This document shows, piece by piece, positions 1-7,985 of a stretch of DNA of 64,000 nucleotides. The notes under the pieces are model-generated. The model was not told the DNA's origin, searched no databases, and saw only the letters and a program-made list of their open reading frames with translations. Both the position numbers and the translations under genes were made by a program. This DNA comes from Nitrospira sp. (GTDB lineage: Bacteria; Nitrospirota; Nitrospiria; Nitrospirales; Nitrospiraceae). The stretch is taken from NCBI GenBank assembly GCA_024998625.1, contig JACOEL010000016.1, positions 1-64,000 on the forward strand, written 5' to 3'. Numbering within the stretch: the stretch's first letter is position 1; every line of letters begins with the position of its first letter.

Positions 1-2305
1 CGCCGGGCATGTGCGACATGGTCGCCTCCGCCAACGTGCGGCCGTCGAGCTGCAGGATGATCGTCTGGCGGCCGCCGCTGCGGTTGAGGCCGAGTTGATT
101 GGCGTGGCCGATGTATTCGGGGTTGCCGCGCGAGGCGCGTTCGCCCACGAGGGCCAGCGTCGGGCCGAACACGGCGCCGCCGTCGCCGAACGCCGGCAGG
201 GCGGAGGCCAGTGCGCCCACCCCGGCGGAGAGCAGCGCGCCCACGCCCGAGATCAACGCGGGCAAGGCGATAGACGCCGCCTCTACCAGCACCCCGGCGC
301 CAAACATGATTGCGCCCAGGATCTGGCCGATGATCGGGATCGACTGCACGGCGGCCGCCGCCGCGAAGATCATCTTGGCGATCGCCTGCAACGCGAATGA
401 CAGCACGAACGAAATCCCTTGCAGCACGACGCTGATGCCGCTCACGACCAGACCGACCACCGACACCACGGCATGGGCCAGCCCGAGCATAATCGTCTTG
501 ATGGCCGACCCTGCGGCCGAGAAGACGGCCGTCATGCCGGTGGAGGTCACGGCGGTGGATCCGGCAATGGTCGCATTCGCCGTCTCTGTGGCGGTCACGC
601 GTGTGGCCTCGGCGATGGCCCAGCTCGCCGCCATCGACAAACCGGCGTTGATGAAGGTGGTGAGAAAGCTGTTGAGGATCTGTTCGCCGGCCTGCTTCCA
701 GTTCGCCAGGCCGGTGACTCCCTGGGCGAGCGTGCTGCTCACCGTTTGAATCGCCGAGCCGGAGAAATAGGCCATGCGGTCGAGCAGGGTGCGGAACACG
801 TCGTCGGCGGTGACCTGCACGCCACGAAAGGCGTTCTCGACGCTGATGGCCGCGCTCCGCGCCGGAGCCGTGAGATTGTTGTCGAGTTTGCTCATGTGCT
901 GGCCGATTTCGTCGACCATGTCCGGCACGTAGGAGTGGCCGACGACGGCGTCGTACATGCCCCGGAACCAGCCGGTCGCTGCATCGATGGGCGCCTTGAT
1001 GCGTTCGAAGATCGCGGTGAGTTTCGCCCCGAGCCAGTCGCTGATCGCGGTCACCATGTCGGCGACGAACTTGATGGATTGATCCTTGAGTGATTTGAAG
1101 GCGGCGGCCGTGCCGAAGATGGCCTTGTCGATCGTCTGATTCATCGATTGCGCCCAGCCCTGAATGGTGCTGGTGATGGCGGTCCAGATGGACGAGGCCG
1201 TGGTCTTGATCGTGCCCCAATGCGCGATGAGCAGCGCCCCGCCGGCGACGATGCCGGTGATGACGGCGCCGGTGACGAGCATGGGGGCGGTGATGATGGC
1301 CATCGCAGCCATGAACGCCCCGACCGCCACCAGAATCGGCCCGCCGGCGGCGAAGGCGGCGGTGAGCGCGATCACGGTTTTCTTGGTGCCGTCGTCGAGG
1401 CCGCGAAACCAGGTCAACACGCCCTGCGCGAACGATTGAATCGAGCCGAGCACCTCGCGCAGTTGCAGCGTGTCGATGAGCTGCTGGCCGATGTCGGTGA
1501 GGATGAACCCGACCGTGTCTTTCAGGTTGGCGAGCGTGCCCTGAATGGTTTTCGATTGCTCCGTCATCATGCCGCCGAATTTCGTGACCATGTCGGCTTG
1601 GATGGCCGTGAGGGCGGTGGCGGCGTCGATCTGTCCCGCTTTCGCCTTGTCCATCGCCTCGGCTACGGTGATGCCGAGCACGTTCGCCACGGCCTGCCAG
1701 GCGTTGATGCCGGACTCGGCGAACTGATTCATCTCCTGCGCGGAGACCTTGCCCTTCGCGTCCATCTGGCCCATTGCGCGAATGATGCGGTCGAACATTT
1801 CGGAGCTACCGCCGAGCCCCGCCACCGCGTCACCCACCGTTCGCATAGTCGGGATAATCTTGTCGGCCTCGATGCCGAAGGCCGCCATTTTCTGCGCGGC
1901 GCGAATGAGCTCGGGAAATTCAAACGGCGTGGTCGCGGCGAACTGCTGCAGGTCTTTCAACATGGCGCGGGCCTTCTCGCCGCTGCCGAGCATGACGCCG
2001 AAGGCGATTTCGCTCTTGTGCAGATTGTCGGCCAGCATCACGGCTTCTTTGCCGAGGCCGATCAGCGGGGCCGTCACCATGTCGGTGATCAGGCGGCCGC
2101 CTTCGATCAGCAGCCCGCTTTTCAACATTGTGCCGATCTGCTCGACTTCCTTCCGCACGCCGGCCAGGCCGGTGGCGGCCTGTTCGCCTGACTGCTTCGT
2201 GCTCTCGCCGATCGACGAGAGCTGCGATTTCATGTCGTCGAACTTCTTCTGGAAGTCGGCGATGTCGGCGACGACCTGGACGCCCAGTTGGTTGTTTTGC
2301 GACAT
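1..2305 (-). CDS. Tail tape measure protein, C-terminus cut by the window edge
   Basis: At least 768 residues are encoded without a stop, starting MSQNNQLG and running off the left edge. The N-terminal 200 residues fit the phage tape-measure domain, including a stretch like MLGSGEKARAMLKDLQQFAA followed by TTPFEFPEL. Later there are long alanine/glycine/isoleucine-rich hydrophobic segments typical of tape measures, which are thought to enter the host membrane during DNA injection. The gene follows the tail chaperone pair with a 2-bp gap, the standard position in long-tailed phages. It would set tail length and plug the tail tube. The plus-strand open frames across it are GC-driven shadows. 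Confidence 0.9.
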   Translation of the reverse strand, partial: MSQNNQLGVQVVADIADFQKKFDDMKSQLSSIGESTKQSGEQAATGLAGVRKEVEQIGTMLKSGLLIEGGRLITDMVTAPLIGLGKEAVMLADNLHKSEIAFGVMLGSGEKARAMLKDLQQFAATTPFEFPELIRAAQKMAAFGIEADKIIPTMRTVGDAVAGLGGSSEMFDRIIRAMGQMDAKGKVSAQEMNQFAESGINAWQAVANVLGITVAEAMDKAKAGQIDAATALTAIQADMVTKFGGMMTEQSKTIQGTLANLKDTVGFILTDIGQQLIDTLQLREVLGSIQSFAQGVLTWFRGLDDGTKKTVIALTAAFAAGGPILVAVGAFMAAMAIITAPMLVTGAVITGIVAGGALLIAHWGTIKTTASSIWTAITSTIQGWAQSMNQTIDKAIFGTAAAFKSLKDQSIKFVADMVTAISDWLGAKLTAIFERIKAPIDAATGWFRGMYDAVVGHSYVPDMVDEIGQHMSKLDNNLTAPARSAAISVENAFRGVQVTADDVFRTLLDRMAYFSGSAIQTVSSTLAQGVTGLANWKQAGEQILNSFLTTFINAGLSMAASWAIAEATRVTATETANATIAGSTAVTSTGMTAVFSAAGSAIKTIMLGLAHAVVSVVGLVVSGISVVLQGISFVLSFALQAIAKMIFAAAAAVQSIPIIGQILGAIMFGAGVLVEAASIALPALISGVGALLSAGVGALASALPAFGDGGAVFGPTLALVGERASRGNPEYIGHANQLGLNRSGGRQTIILQLDGRTLAEATMSHMPG

Positions 2306-2307
2306 GG

Positions 2308-2538
2308 TCAGTGCGATCCTTCGTCGGCCGGTGAGAGTGTCACCGCTTTATCGACCCAGGCCAGGAATCGTGCCTGCCGTTCTGCTGCCAGTTCCGCCTC
2401 GGTCTTCGGCATGAAGTCCTCGATCTCCGCGTCCTTGTTCCCGCCCGCTTGGGCGACCACCATGCAGATCAGCGCCGCCCGTCGATCCAGTTGCCTGGTC
2501 AGCTGCCGCCGCACGGTGCAGAGGGCGTTCAGCTCCAT
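2308..2538 (-). CDS. Tail assembly chaperone, second (T-like) part, probably made by -1 frameshift
   Basis: This 76-residue open frame starts MELNALCTVRRQLTRQ. The same frame stays open upstream across the end of the preceding gene and reads FDWLELWSLGKLDLGLSDD followed by EFWGLT, which resembles the conserved helix pair of phage/GTA tail assembly chaperones. It therefore looks like the distal part of a fusion product, as in lambda G-GT. A G-GGA-AAC heptamer at 2583-2589 is in the right frame for a -1 slip. An internal ATG at 2538 with a G-rich stretch before it could also give a free short protein. Tail chaperones coat the tape measure before the tube polymerises. Confidence 0.65.
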   Translation of the reverse strand: MELNALCTVRRQLTRQLDRRAALICMVVAQAGGNKDAEIEDFMPKTEAELAAERQARFLAWVDKAVTLSPADEGSH

Positions 2539-2567
2539 GAGCGTGAGCCCCCAAAATTCGTCATCAC

Positions 2568-3023
2568 TCAGCCCGAGATCGAGTTTCCCGAGACTCCAGA
2601 GTTCGAGCCAGTCGAAGCCGACGGGGTCGCCGCCGTCGTCGGCTGCGGAGGGTCCGCCTGTGCGCCCTCTGTGCCCGCGCCGAGCTGCTCGCGTAGCGCC
2701 CGCCCCATTGCCTCCGAGACCACCTGGAGCGAGGCACCACTCGCCAACGCAAACGCTTGCTCGACAGTGAGTGACGGATCTTCGTGGTGCAGCCCGGCCC
2801 AGAGCAGGATGCAGAGATCGGCCACGCCCACGTCGCCGCCCTGGAAAATCTGCACGATCGAGAGCCGATCCTTGCGGTCCCAGAAGCGGGCGATCTCCCG
2901 CTCGGCCAGCGCGAGGGCGCGGAGGTCGAGCTTGATGGATCGAAGCTTGTCGAGTTGAATGGGAATCGGTGGCTGCACGCCCATGTGGTCAGATCCTTTC
3001 GTTGAGAACGAATGTCGGCGCAT
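2568..3023 (-). CDS. Tail assembly chaperone, first (G-like) part
   Basis: This 151-residue protein sits between the tail tube region and the tape measure, the usual place for a chaperone. A second possible start is Met14 (MGVQPPIPIQLDKL). Residues 20-110 are helical and charged (LRALALAEREIARFWDRK), and the C-terminal 40 residues are a low-complexity Ala/Thr/Ser/Pro/Gln tail. That tail overlaps the open -1 frame of the next gene, so the tail may be what is replaced after frameshifting. No sequence signature identifies the family by itself; the call rests on position, size and the frameshift arrangement. Confidence 0.6.
   Translation of the reverse strand: MRRHSFSTKGSDHMGVQPPIPIQLDKLRSIKLDLRALALAEREIARFWDRKDRLSIVQIFQGGDVGVADLCILLWAGLHHEDPSLTVEQAFALASGASLQVVSEAMGRALREQLGAGTEGAQADPPQPTTAATPSASTGSNSGVSGNSISG
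2583..2589 (-). promoter_or_regulatory. Candidate -1 ribosomal frameshift site G-GGA-AAC
   Basis: On the minus strand the heptamer GGGAAAC is phased as G GGA AAC with respect to the 2568-3023 frame, five codons before its stop. This is an X XXY YYZ slippery sequence, close to the lambda G-T site GGGAAAG. A -1 slip here continues as LDLGLSDDEFWGLT and into the 2308-2538 frame. Confidence 0.6.
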
Positions 3024-3029
3024 CCCGCG

Positions 3030-3470
3030 TTAGGGAATGCGGAAAATTAATCCCTTCAGCCCGGTCGCGCTGCAGTCGAGATAGACCTGCCCGCCTCCCT
3101 GATCCCACCCCACGAGGTTGCCGTACCAGAAGCTCATGAACTCACCGACGCCGAGGGAATAGGTCGTGATGTCGGCTTTGCGATTTTTGTCGTCCGCTGA
3201 ACTCGTGAGCGTGACGGTGATGGCGCCGGCGGTCGGGTTCTGAATCACCAGCAGATCGCGGCCGGTGCCGACCCACACGTTGCCATTGGTGTTGTCGAGC
3301 GTGAACGGCACGACGTCGAGGTCGTTGGCCGCGACGGTGCCGGGGTAGGGTCCTTTCGGCGCGACGACGCTGCTGGTGACCGACGTGCGCACGGCGAGTG
3401 CCTCGCCGGCCGAGAGCACGGCGCACACACCGACGATGAGAGCGATACTGAGTAGACTGATCCGTTTCAT
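3030..3470 (-). CDS. Exported protein of unknown function in the tail gene block
   Basis: 146 residues. The N-terminus MKRISLLSIALIVGVCAVLS followed by AGEALA is a classical Sec signal peptide with an AxA-type cleavage site near residue 26. The mature part is about 120 residues, beta-rich (VVPFTLDNTNGNVWVG, GAITVTLTSSADD, GEFMSFWYGN), and reads like a small decoration or fibre domain. It lies between the tail tube and chaperone genes, in the same direction, so it should be co-expressed with the tail. A signal peptide here is unexpected for a virion component. Function unknown. Confidence 0.8.
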   Translation of the reverse strand: MKRISLLSIALIVGVCAVLSAGEALAVRTSVTSSVVAPKGPYPGTVAANDLDVVPFTLDNTNGNVWVGTGRDLLVIQNPTAGAITVTLTSSADDKNRKADITTYSLGVGEFMSFWYGNLVGWDQGGGQVYLDCSATGLKGLIFRIP

Positions 3471-3524
3471 ACCTGCCTCCTTGATGGACGTTCGATGCCG
3501 ATGGCCTCTGTGCCGGGCTCTCGG

Positions 3525-3965
3525 TTACGGGTTCTCGTTGACGGTCTTCGTCACCAGGCCGGTGACTTTAATTTCCAGATCGGCCGAATAGAGCCCCTTC
3601 ACCGGGGCCTTCACCGGCACGCCGACGACGTACCCGGCGAACTTGATCCAGTAGGGCGTGGGGAAATTCAGCCGGACTTTCCAGTTGCGCTTCGTCCCAC
3701 TGGCCTCGTCGGCTAAAATCGCTAGGTGCACCGGATCGGACGTATCCAAATTGATGGGGCATTTGAGCGGCTCGGCGTCGAGCGTCGTCGGCTCGTATTC
3801 CTCGAAACCGCCGGTGTCGGCCGACGTGTGGGTCGTCGAGGTCTCAAAGTTGCGCTTCCCCGCCGGCACGTCCATGTCCCCGCAGTGCTTCACTTCTTGA
3901 AACGTCTCCGGGCTCTGTCCGTCGCCGCGATACAGTTTGGTGCCTAATGATGGTCTGCCCGCCAT
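3525..3965 (-). CDS. Tail tube protein (major tail protein)
   Basis: 146 residues. The start at 3965 (MAGRPSLGTKLYRGDG) is chosen because GGAGGGG lies just upstream; a longer frame to 4073 runs through a terminator hairpin and is rejected. The sequence (ETSTTHTSADTGGFEEYEPT, LDTSDPVHLAILADEASGTK, FAGYVVGVPVKAPVKGLYSA) fits the tail tube family of long non-contractile tails: a beta-sandwich with a long loop, ending in ADLEIKVTG. It forms the hollow tube through which DNA passes. No sheath gene is visible beside it, so a siphovirus-type tail is more likely than a Mu-type contractile one. Confidence 0.75.
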   Translation of the reverse strand: MAGRPSLGTKLYRGDGQSPETFQEVKHCGDMDVPAGKRNFETSTTHTSADTGGFEEYEPTTLDAEPLKCPINLDTSDPVHLAILADEASGTKRNWKVRLNFPTPYWIKFAGYVVGVPVKAPVKGLYSADLEIKVTGLVTKTVNENP

Positions 3966-3984
3966 GTGCGCCCCTCCTTGTGCC

Positions 3985-4045
3985 AATAAAAAAGCCCGAC
4001 TCGAACGGCCGTTGAATCCCTGTTCAACGCCGTCTGAATCGGGCT
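3985..4045 (-). terminator. Terminator or attenuator hairpin upstream of the tail tube gene (copy 1)
   Basis: On the minus strand a long imperfect hairpin opens AGCCCGATTCAG, closes GAGTCGGGCT and is followed at once by TTTTTTATT. It looks intrinsic, but only about 20 nt separate the T-tract from the ATG at 3965, leaving no room for a new promoter. The tail genes must therefore be reached by read-through. A related element lies at 22623-22671. Confidence 0.8.
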
Positions 4046-4090
4046 GTGGTGCTCCCACCGACCCGGTCGTCACTCGCTGCTGGTGTTAGC

Positions 4091-4576
4091 TCATCGATCC
4101 TCCTGGACGATCAACCGCAGCTCGAAAAAATGACAGAGCACCTGGCCGATCTGCAGATACTCGTTCCGGTCGAGCGTGGGCGTCAGCTGAAACGCGCCGC
4201 TGCCGATCTGAGGCTGCACGGTGCTCCCGGCCAGCCCCATCGTCGGATTGTTGTGAAAGGCGGCTATGACGGTCTCCACGATCGCCGCCGCGGCCTTCTC
4301 CGTGGCCGTCTCATCCTTCACGGAATGGAGAAACCGCAGCGCAAACGTATGGAGCGTCACCTCATCGGAATGCGTGAGCGGTTCTTTCGCGCTGCTCATC
4401 CACTTGATCAACCAGGCGCGGACATAATGGGCCTCGTCCGGCTGGTCGGCGGGAATGTACAAGGCCTTGAACGCGTCCGGCTCGTTTGCCCACCGCTCGT
4501 AGTCATGCACCAGCGACACGGGATCCGCGCCGGCGATCACGGTCTTGATGGCAGTCGTGATGGTGTCCAGGCTCAT
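4091..4576 (-). CDS. Probable tail terminator / tail completion protein
   Basis: 161 residues, no signal peptide. It is placed directly before the tail tube gene, downstream of an HK97-gp10-like gene, where long-tailed phages encode the tail terminator (lambda gpU-like). The N-terminal helix (SLDTITTAIKTVIAG) and the C-terminal beta strands (ALRFLHSVKDETATEK, GSGAFQLTPTLDRNEYLQIG) agree with that fold in general terms, but I see no diagnostic motif. Its ATG overlaps the stop of the preceding gene by one base, so the two are translationally coupled. The assignment is positional. Confidence 0.5.
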   Translation of the reverse strand: MSLDTITTAIKTVIAGADPVSLVHDYERWANEPDAFKALYIPADQPDEAHYVRAWLIKWMSSAKEPLTHSDEVTLHTFALRFLHSVKDETATEKAAAAIVETVIAAFHNNPTMGLAGSTVQPQIGSGAFQLTPTLDRNEYLQIGQVLCHFFELRLIVQEDR

Positions 4577-5100
4577 CAGTTGCTCAACAGCTCCCGGCTG
4601 ACTTCGCCCACGTTGCGCTCGAACGTCCGAATGATGTGCGGCATGGCCGACGCAAATCCGGAGGCAAACATCCGTTCACCGGGCGGACTATTGTCGCGAT
4701 AGGCCCGCGTGCCGCGTTTGCCGATCGACCGCGCGATCATGAAGGCCAGCCGCTTGGTCTGCTTCGGATCGCTGATCCCGAACCGCAGGCCCACCCAATC
4801 GAGCAGCGCCCGATAGGGCGGCGGCCTCTGACCAGGTCGGCGGCCGTATTCCACCGGCATCGCATAGGCCTTGTTGGTCCCGGTGATCGTCGTGATGCGC
4901 GTCCCCTGTTCCAGGACTTCGGAAAAGATCGAGGCTTTCAATCCGGTGCGCGCCCCGCCGACACCTTCCGGCGTCACCCGACCGATGTAGTGCTCCAACA
5001 ACGAGGCCGTCTCGCCGGCCGCCACGAGCATGCCTTTGTGCATCGCCTCCGGATGGACGTGCAGCGGCTTAGTGATGCGCATGCGGAAGCCGTAGCTCAT
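4576..5100 (-). CDS. HK97-gp10-like tail completion / neck protein
   Basis: 174 residues. Features such as LRFGISDPKQTKRLAFMIARSIGKRGTRA and the C-terminal helix (FASGFASAMPHIIRTFERN) match the general pattern of the HK97 gp10 / head-tail joining family: a basic mid-region with a G-x-R-G-T segment and an amphipathic C-terminus. Overlapping start and stop codons on both sides put it in a tight connector-to-tail operon. It probably joins the finished tail to the head. Confidence 0.6.
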   Translation of the reverse strand: MSYGFRMRITKPLHVHPEAMHKGMLVAAGETASLLEHYIGRVTPEGVGGARTGLKASIFSEVLEQGTRITTITGTNKAYAMPVEYGRRPGQRPPPYRALLDWVGLRFGISDPKQTKRLAFMIARSIGKRGTRAYRDNSPPGERMFASGFASAMPHIIRTFERNVGEVSRELLSN

Positions 5101-5417
5101 ACTTTTGCCCGCACCTTCAATTCGATCGGCTGGAGGCCCGTGAGAATCTTGCCCGTGGCATCGGTCACCTCGACTTCAGCGGTCAACGTGGATCCAAAGG
5201 GCGCGGCCGTCAGTTCGCCGTCCGTGAATTGGTACGTGACGACTCCTCCGACGGCGTCGACAATGGTCATGACGCGGATCACCAGCGCCGCGCCGTCGAT
5301 GCGCCATTTCAGGCGCACCGTGGAATCGGTCAGATCGACGAGCTGTAGCGACTTCCGCTTTTTCAGCGTGATACTCAGCTGAGTGCCCGTATCATTTGCC
5401 ACTAAATCAGCAGCCAT
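5097..5417 (-). CDS. Small BppU-like immunoglobulin-fold virion protein
   Basis: 106 residues. The pattern VRLKWRIDGAALVIRVMTIV, then DAVGGVVTYQFTDGEL, then LTAEVEVTDATGKILT and PIELKVRAKV matches the beta-sandwich found at the N-terminus of phage baseplate/fibre BppU-type proteins. It lacks a signal peptide, unlike its neighbour at 5452. It ends in a 4-base overlap with the gp10-like gene. A baseplate, neck or capsid-decoration role is likely; the exact one cannot be told. Confidence 0.6.
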   Translation of the reverse strand: MAADLVANDTGTQLSITLKKRKSLQLVDLTDSTVRLKWRIDGAALVIRVMTIVDAVGGVVTYQFTDGELTAAPFGSTLTAEVEVTDATGKILTGLQPIELKVRAKV

Positions 5418-5451
5418 GCGCGCCGTTCCTCGATCGAGATCCCTGCGACCA

Positions 5452-5952
5452 TTAATCTTCCGTCACGGTCGTCGTGGTCTTCAATCGCGGGATGGTTCCC
5501 ACCGTCATCGTGATGGCCGTGGACAACGTCCCCGCGTAAAGAATCTTCGACCCGCCGGATGCGGCCACGCCGACGCTCCAATGCGTCAGGTTTGACCCGC
5601 AGGAGGCCGTACATTCACCGGCATCGATGTTGGCCACGGGACTCACGCTGTTGCCGGTCACCGTCCAGCCACCTGTCGTGCGAGCCACGGCCACACGCGC
5701 ATATCCGGTATAGGCCGCTTCGCTCGCAGTCTGCACGCCGGCATCTGTCGGATCGGCCGTGTGAAACGCTACGTAGAGATTCGTCAACGGGCTGGTTGCC
5801 GCGTTGTCGGCGATGTTGGCAATCGCCGTTCCGTTAAAGATTAGTTTCAGCAGATCATTTTCGAAGGTGTCGGACTTACCAGCCGCATACACGTTCCCGG
5901 TCAAGGTGACGATCAGTCCCAGCACCACACCCAACTGCTTCAGCTTTTTCAT
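5452..5952 (-). CDS. Phage structural-type protein with an added Sec signal peptide
   Basis: 166 residues. Start 5952 is supported by AGGAGG eight bases upstream. MKKLKQLGVVLGLIVTLTG followed by NVYAAG is a signal peptide. The mature part reads ENDLLKLIFNGTAIANIADN, LYVAFHTADPTDAGVQTASE, AAYTGYARVAVARTTGGWTV, a known type of phage tail/fibre-associated domain that usually begins directly at the equivalent of ENDLLKLIFN without a leader. It also has a CTASC pair that could form a disulfide after export. The leader on such a domain is the notable point. Likely role: surface or virion decoration. Confidence 0.75.
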   Translation of the reverse strand: MKKLKQLGVVLGLIVTLTGNVYAAGKSDTFENDLLKLIFNGTAIANIADNAATSPLTNLYVAFHTADPTDAGVQTASEAAYTGYARVAVARTTGGWTVTGNSVSPVANIDAGECTASCGSNLTHWSVGVAASGGSKILYAGTLSTAITMTVGTIPRLKTTTTVTED

Positions 5953-5968
5953 AGATTCCTCCTGTGAG

Positions 5969-7978
5969 TTAGACCAACACCAATTCATCGATACACTCCG
6001 GCACCACTGCGTCTGCGGCCACCATCTGGGCGAGACTGACGTCATAGGGCAACGCGGCTGCCATGAAGACCGTGAGCTCAATGGTGCATGTGATCGGGAC
6101 CAAACCGGCCACGCCCAGAGCCTCTGCCTGTCCTTCGCTGGTGCCGGTTCGTGCTTCAACCGTCCGGGCGAAGCCGTCTGCCTGTGCAACGGATTCAGCG
6201 TGGCCAGACCGAGCCGCAATCTCAGCACTCTGTCCAGCCGCGTCCCCTTCGCCTCCAGCTGTACCGGATCGCTGATCAATCCTGGCGCTCTGCCCTGTTA
6301 CCGTCGCACTTCCAGCACTACTTGATTCTGCAGCTCCAACGTTCTCACTCTGCCCATCGATGGTACTCGTTCCCACGCTCGTGCCCTGCGCAGCTCCGAT
6401 GATCGCGCTCTGCCCAGCCGCGAGGCTGGATCCGTCAGCATTCCCTTGTCGCCCCACAATTTCGGCGCGTTCGGCTGTCGCATTGCCGACACCCTGAGCC
6501 GTCCCTGCCTGGCCTTCGATCCGTGCGCCCTGCCCCGTGACGCGAGCCTCTCCGGCGCTGCTCGCGTCGGCTCCGGCTGCCGCCGCATCGGTTGCCTCTC
6601 CCGATACCTCCGCATGTCCCTCGCTGATCCCCTGCACTCCATGCACACGGGCCGCTACTCCTGAGGCCTGAGCCTCAGCTGTACTCTCACCTGATTGCTG
6701 CTGGATGGCAGCGCTCTGTCCGGGGGCTGTGCCTTGACCTGCGCTCGTGCCGGTATTGGCTTCAAGGATCGCATCCTGTCCTGTGGCAGCAGCCTGTCCC
6801 GTTGCCGCTCCGGCTTGCCCTTCCGTGCGACCACTGACACCGGTTCCTATGGCCTCTCCTGCCGCAATCCCAGGCCGTGCTTCCGTGTGTCCGACCTGTC
6901 CGGCCGCCACACCTTGGCCGCTGGTTGAGCCGGGCACGGCCTGCGTTCGTCCAGGCTCGCCAAGTGCGGCACTCGACCCGGCAGCGGTCCCGTCGCCGTC
7001 GGCCGTGCTCGTTTTCGCCGCATCGGTGTATCGGCGGCCTGCACCAATATCTCCACCAATCGGTTGAGAGGTTTTTCCCACCGGCCTCGGCGCGGCCGGG
7101 GCTTTCGTCGGATCGCCGTACCGTTTCCCGGTTTGAATTCTCCCCGCCCGAGGTTGGGTCTTCTTGGTGCTGCCCCCCTCGACTTGTCCCGATGCCGAGG
7201 CAGACCCGGACGACGCGCCAACCTTCCCCGCAATGACACCGGTCTGCCCAGACACCGTCGCGGATCCAGATGCAGACCCATCCGCTTCCTCTGTGTGGGC
7301 CTTCTCCGTGTCGGTATAGCGGCGCCCTGCCCCGATCTCACCGCCGATCGGTTGCGAGGTCTTCCCGGTGGGACGTGTGGAGGCCGGCGCTTTCGTGCTA
7401 TCGCCATACCGCTTACCCGTTTGAATCCGGCCGGCCCGCGGCTGCGTTTTCTTGCTGTTCGACAGATCGTCCGCTTGTCCCGACCCCGCGCCCTGGCCTG
7501 AGGCGGACCCCACAGCGGCGTGCGTGCGAGCACTGGCCCCATCTACTGAGGCTTGCCCTGAGACCGTCCCTGGACGCGCCGCAATGGGCGCCGTGTTCCC
7601 GGTGGCGGTCGCGGCACCCTGGCTGGTCGCCGGCGTGCCTTCGGTCCTGGCGCTCTGCCCAGCCCCCGCGCTCCCGCCCGCCGCCGTCGCGGCCTGCCCT
7701 TCGGTGCGGCCACTCTGCCCGGTCGCCGTGCCCGTTCCCGATGCGGCGCCATCCACCTCAACAAGAGACTGGCTCTTGGCCGTGGGACCGTACCGCTTCC
7801 CGGTCTGGATTCTTCCAGCCCGCGGTTGCGTCTTCTTCACCTTGGACGCATCGTCGGACGCGCCAGACACCGTCGCCTGTCCGGCACTCGACCCGTCCAC
7901 CTCGGTGGCGCGGGTCGTCGGTCCATACCGTTTCCCGGTTTGGATGCGACCCGCGCGTGGTTGCGTCTTCTTCGCCAT
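5969..7978 (-). CDS. Giant repetitive low-complexity protein
   Basis: 669 residues, intact. Residues 1-300 hold four copies of KKTQPRAGRIQTGKRYG (two followed by GKTSQPIGG and a GAGRRYTD motif), separated by Gly/Ala/Ser/Thr/Gln-rich segments. From about residue 300 to 620 the protein is a run of degenerate 12-16 residue units of the form G-x-S-x-G-x-A-x-x-x-GQS-A-x-I. Only the last 45 residues (LVPITCTIELTVFMAAALPY onwards) are non-repetitive. There is no signal peptide. The regular small-residue repeats could form a beta-solenoid or a collagen-like extended fibre; the basic KKTQPRAGR units could bind nucleic acid or polyanions. Not recognised as a named family; a fibre is the best guess from position. 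Confidence 0.75.
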   Translation of the reverse strand: MAKKTQPRAGRIQTGKRYGPTTRATEVDGSSAGQATVSGASDDASKVKKTQPRAGRIQTGKRYGPTAKSQSLVEVDGAASGTGTATGQSGRTEGQAATAAGGSAGAGQSARTEGTPATSQGAATATGNTAPIAARPGTVSGQASVDGASARTHAAVGSASGQGAGSGQADDLSNSKKTQPRAGRIQTGKRYGDSTKAPASTRPTGKTSQPIGGEIGAGRRYTDTEKAHTEEADGSASGSATVSGQTGVIAGKVGASSGSASASGQVEGGSTKKTQPRAGRIQTGKRYGDPTKAPAAPRPVGKTSQPIGGDIGAGRRYTDAAKTSTADGDGTAAGSSAALGEPGRTQAVPGSTSGQGVAAGQVGHTEARPGIAAGEAIGTGVSGRTEGQAGAATGQAAATGQDAILEANTGTSAGQGTAPGQSAAIQQQSGESTAEAQASGVAARVHGVQGISEGHAEVSGEATDAAAAGADASSAGEARVTGQGARIEGQAGTAQGVGNATAERAEIVGRQGNADGSSLAAGQSAIIGAAQGTSVGTSTIDGQSENVGAAESSSAGSATVTGQSARIDQRSGTAGGEGDAAGQSAEIAARSGHAESVAQADGFARTVEARTGTSEGQAEALGVAGLVPITCTIELTVFMAAALPYDVSLAQMVAADAVVPECIDELVLV

Positions 7979-7985
7979 CGTCCTG

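Noticed and set aside
1148-2191. Long plus-strand frame (347 codons) opposite the tape measure gene
   Set aside because: Composition is Gly/Arg/Asp/His-rich with no domain or ribosome site; the opposite strand encodes a clear tape measure protein. Such mirror frames are common in GC-rich DNA.
3966-4073. N-terminal extension of the tail tube frame
   Set aside because: It would translate through the terminator hairpin; a good ribosome site lies before the ATG at 3965.
5969-7978. CRISPR array suspected from repeated DNA
   Set aside because: The repeats are coding, unequal in spacing and lack uniform spacers; no cas genes are present.
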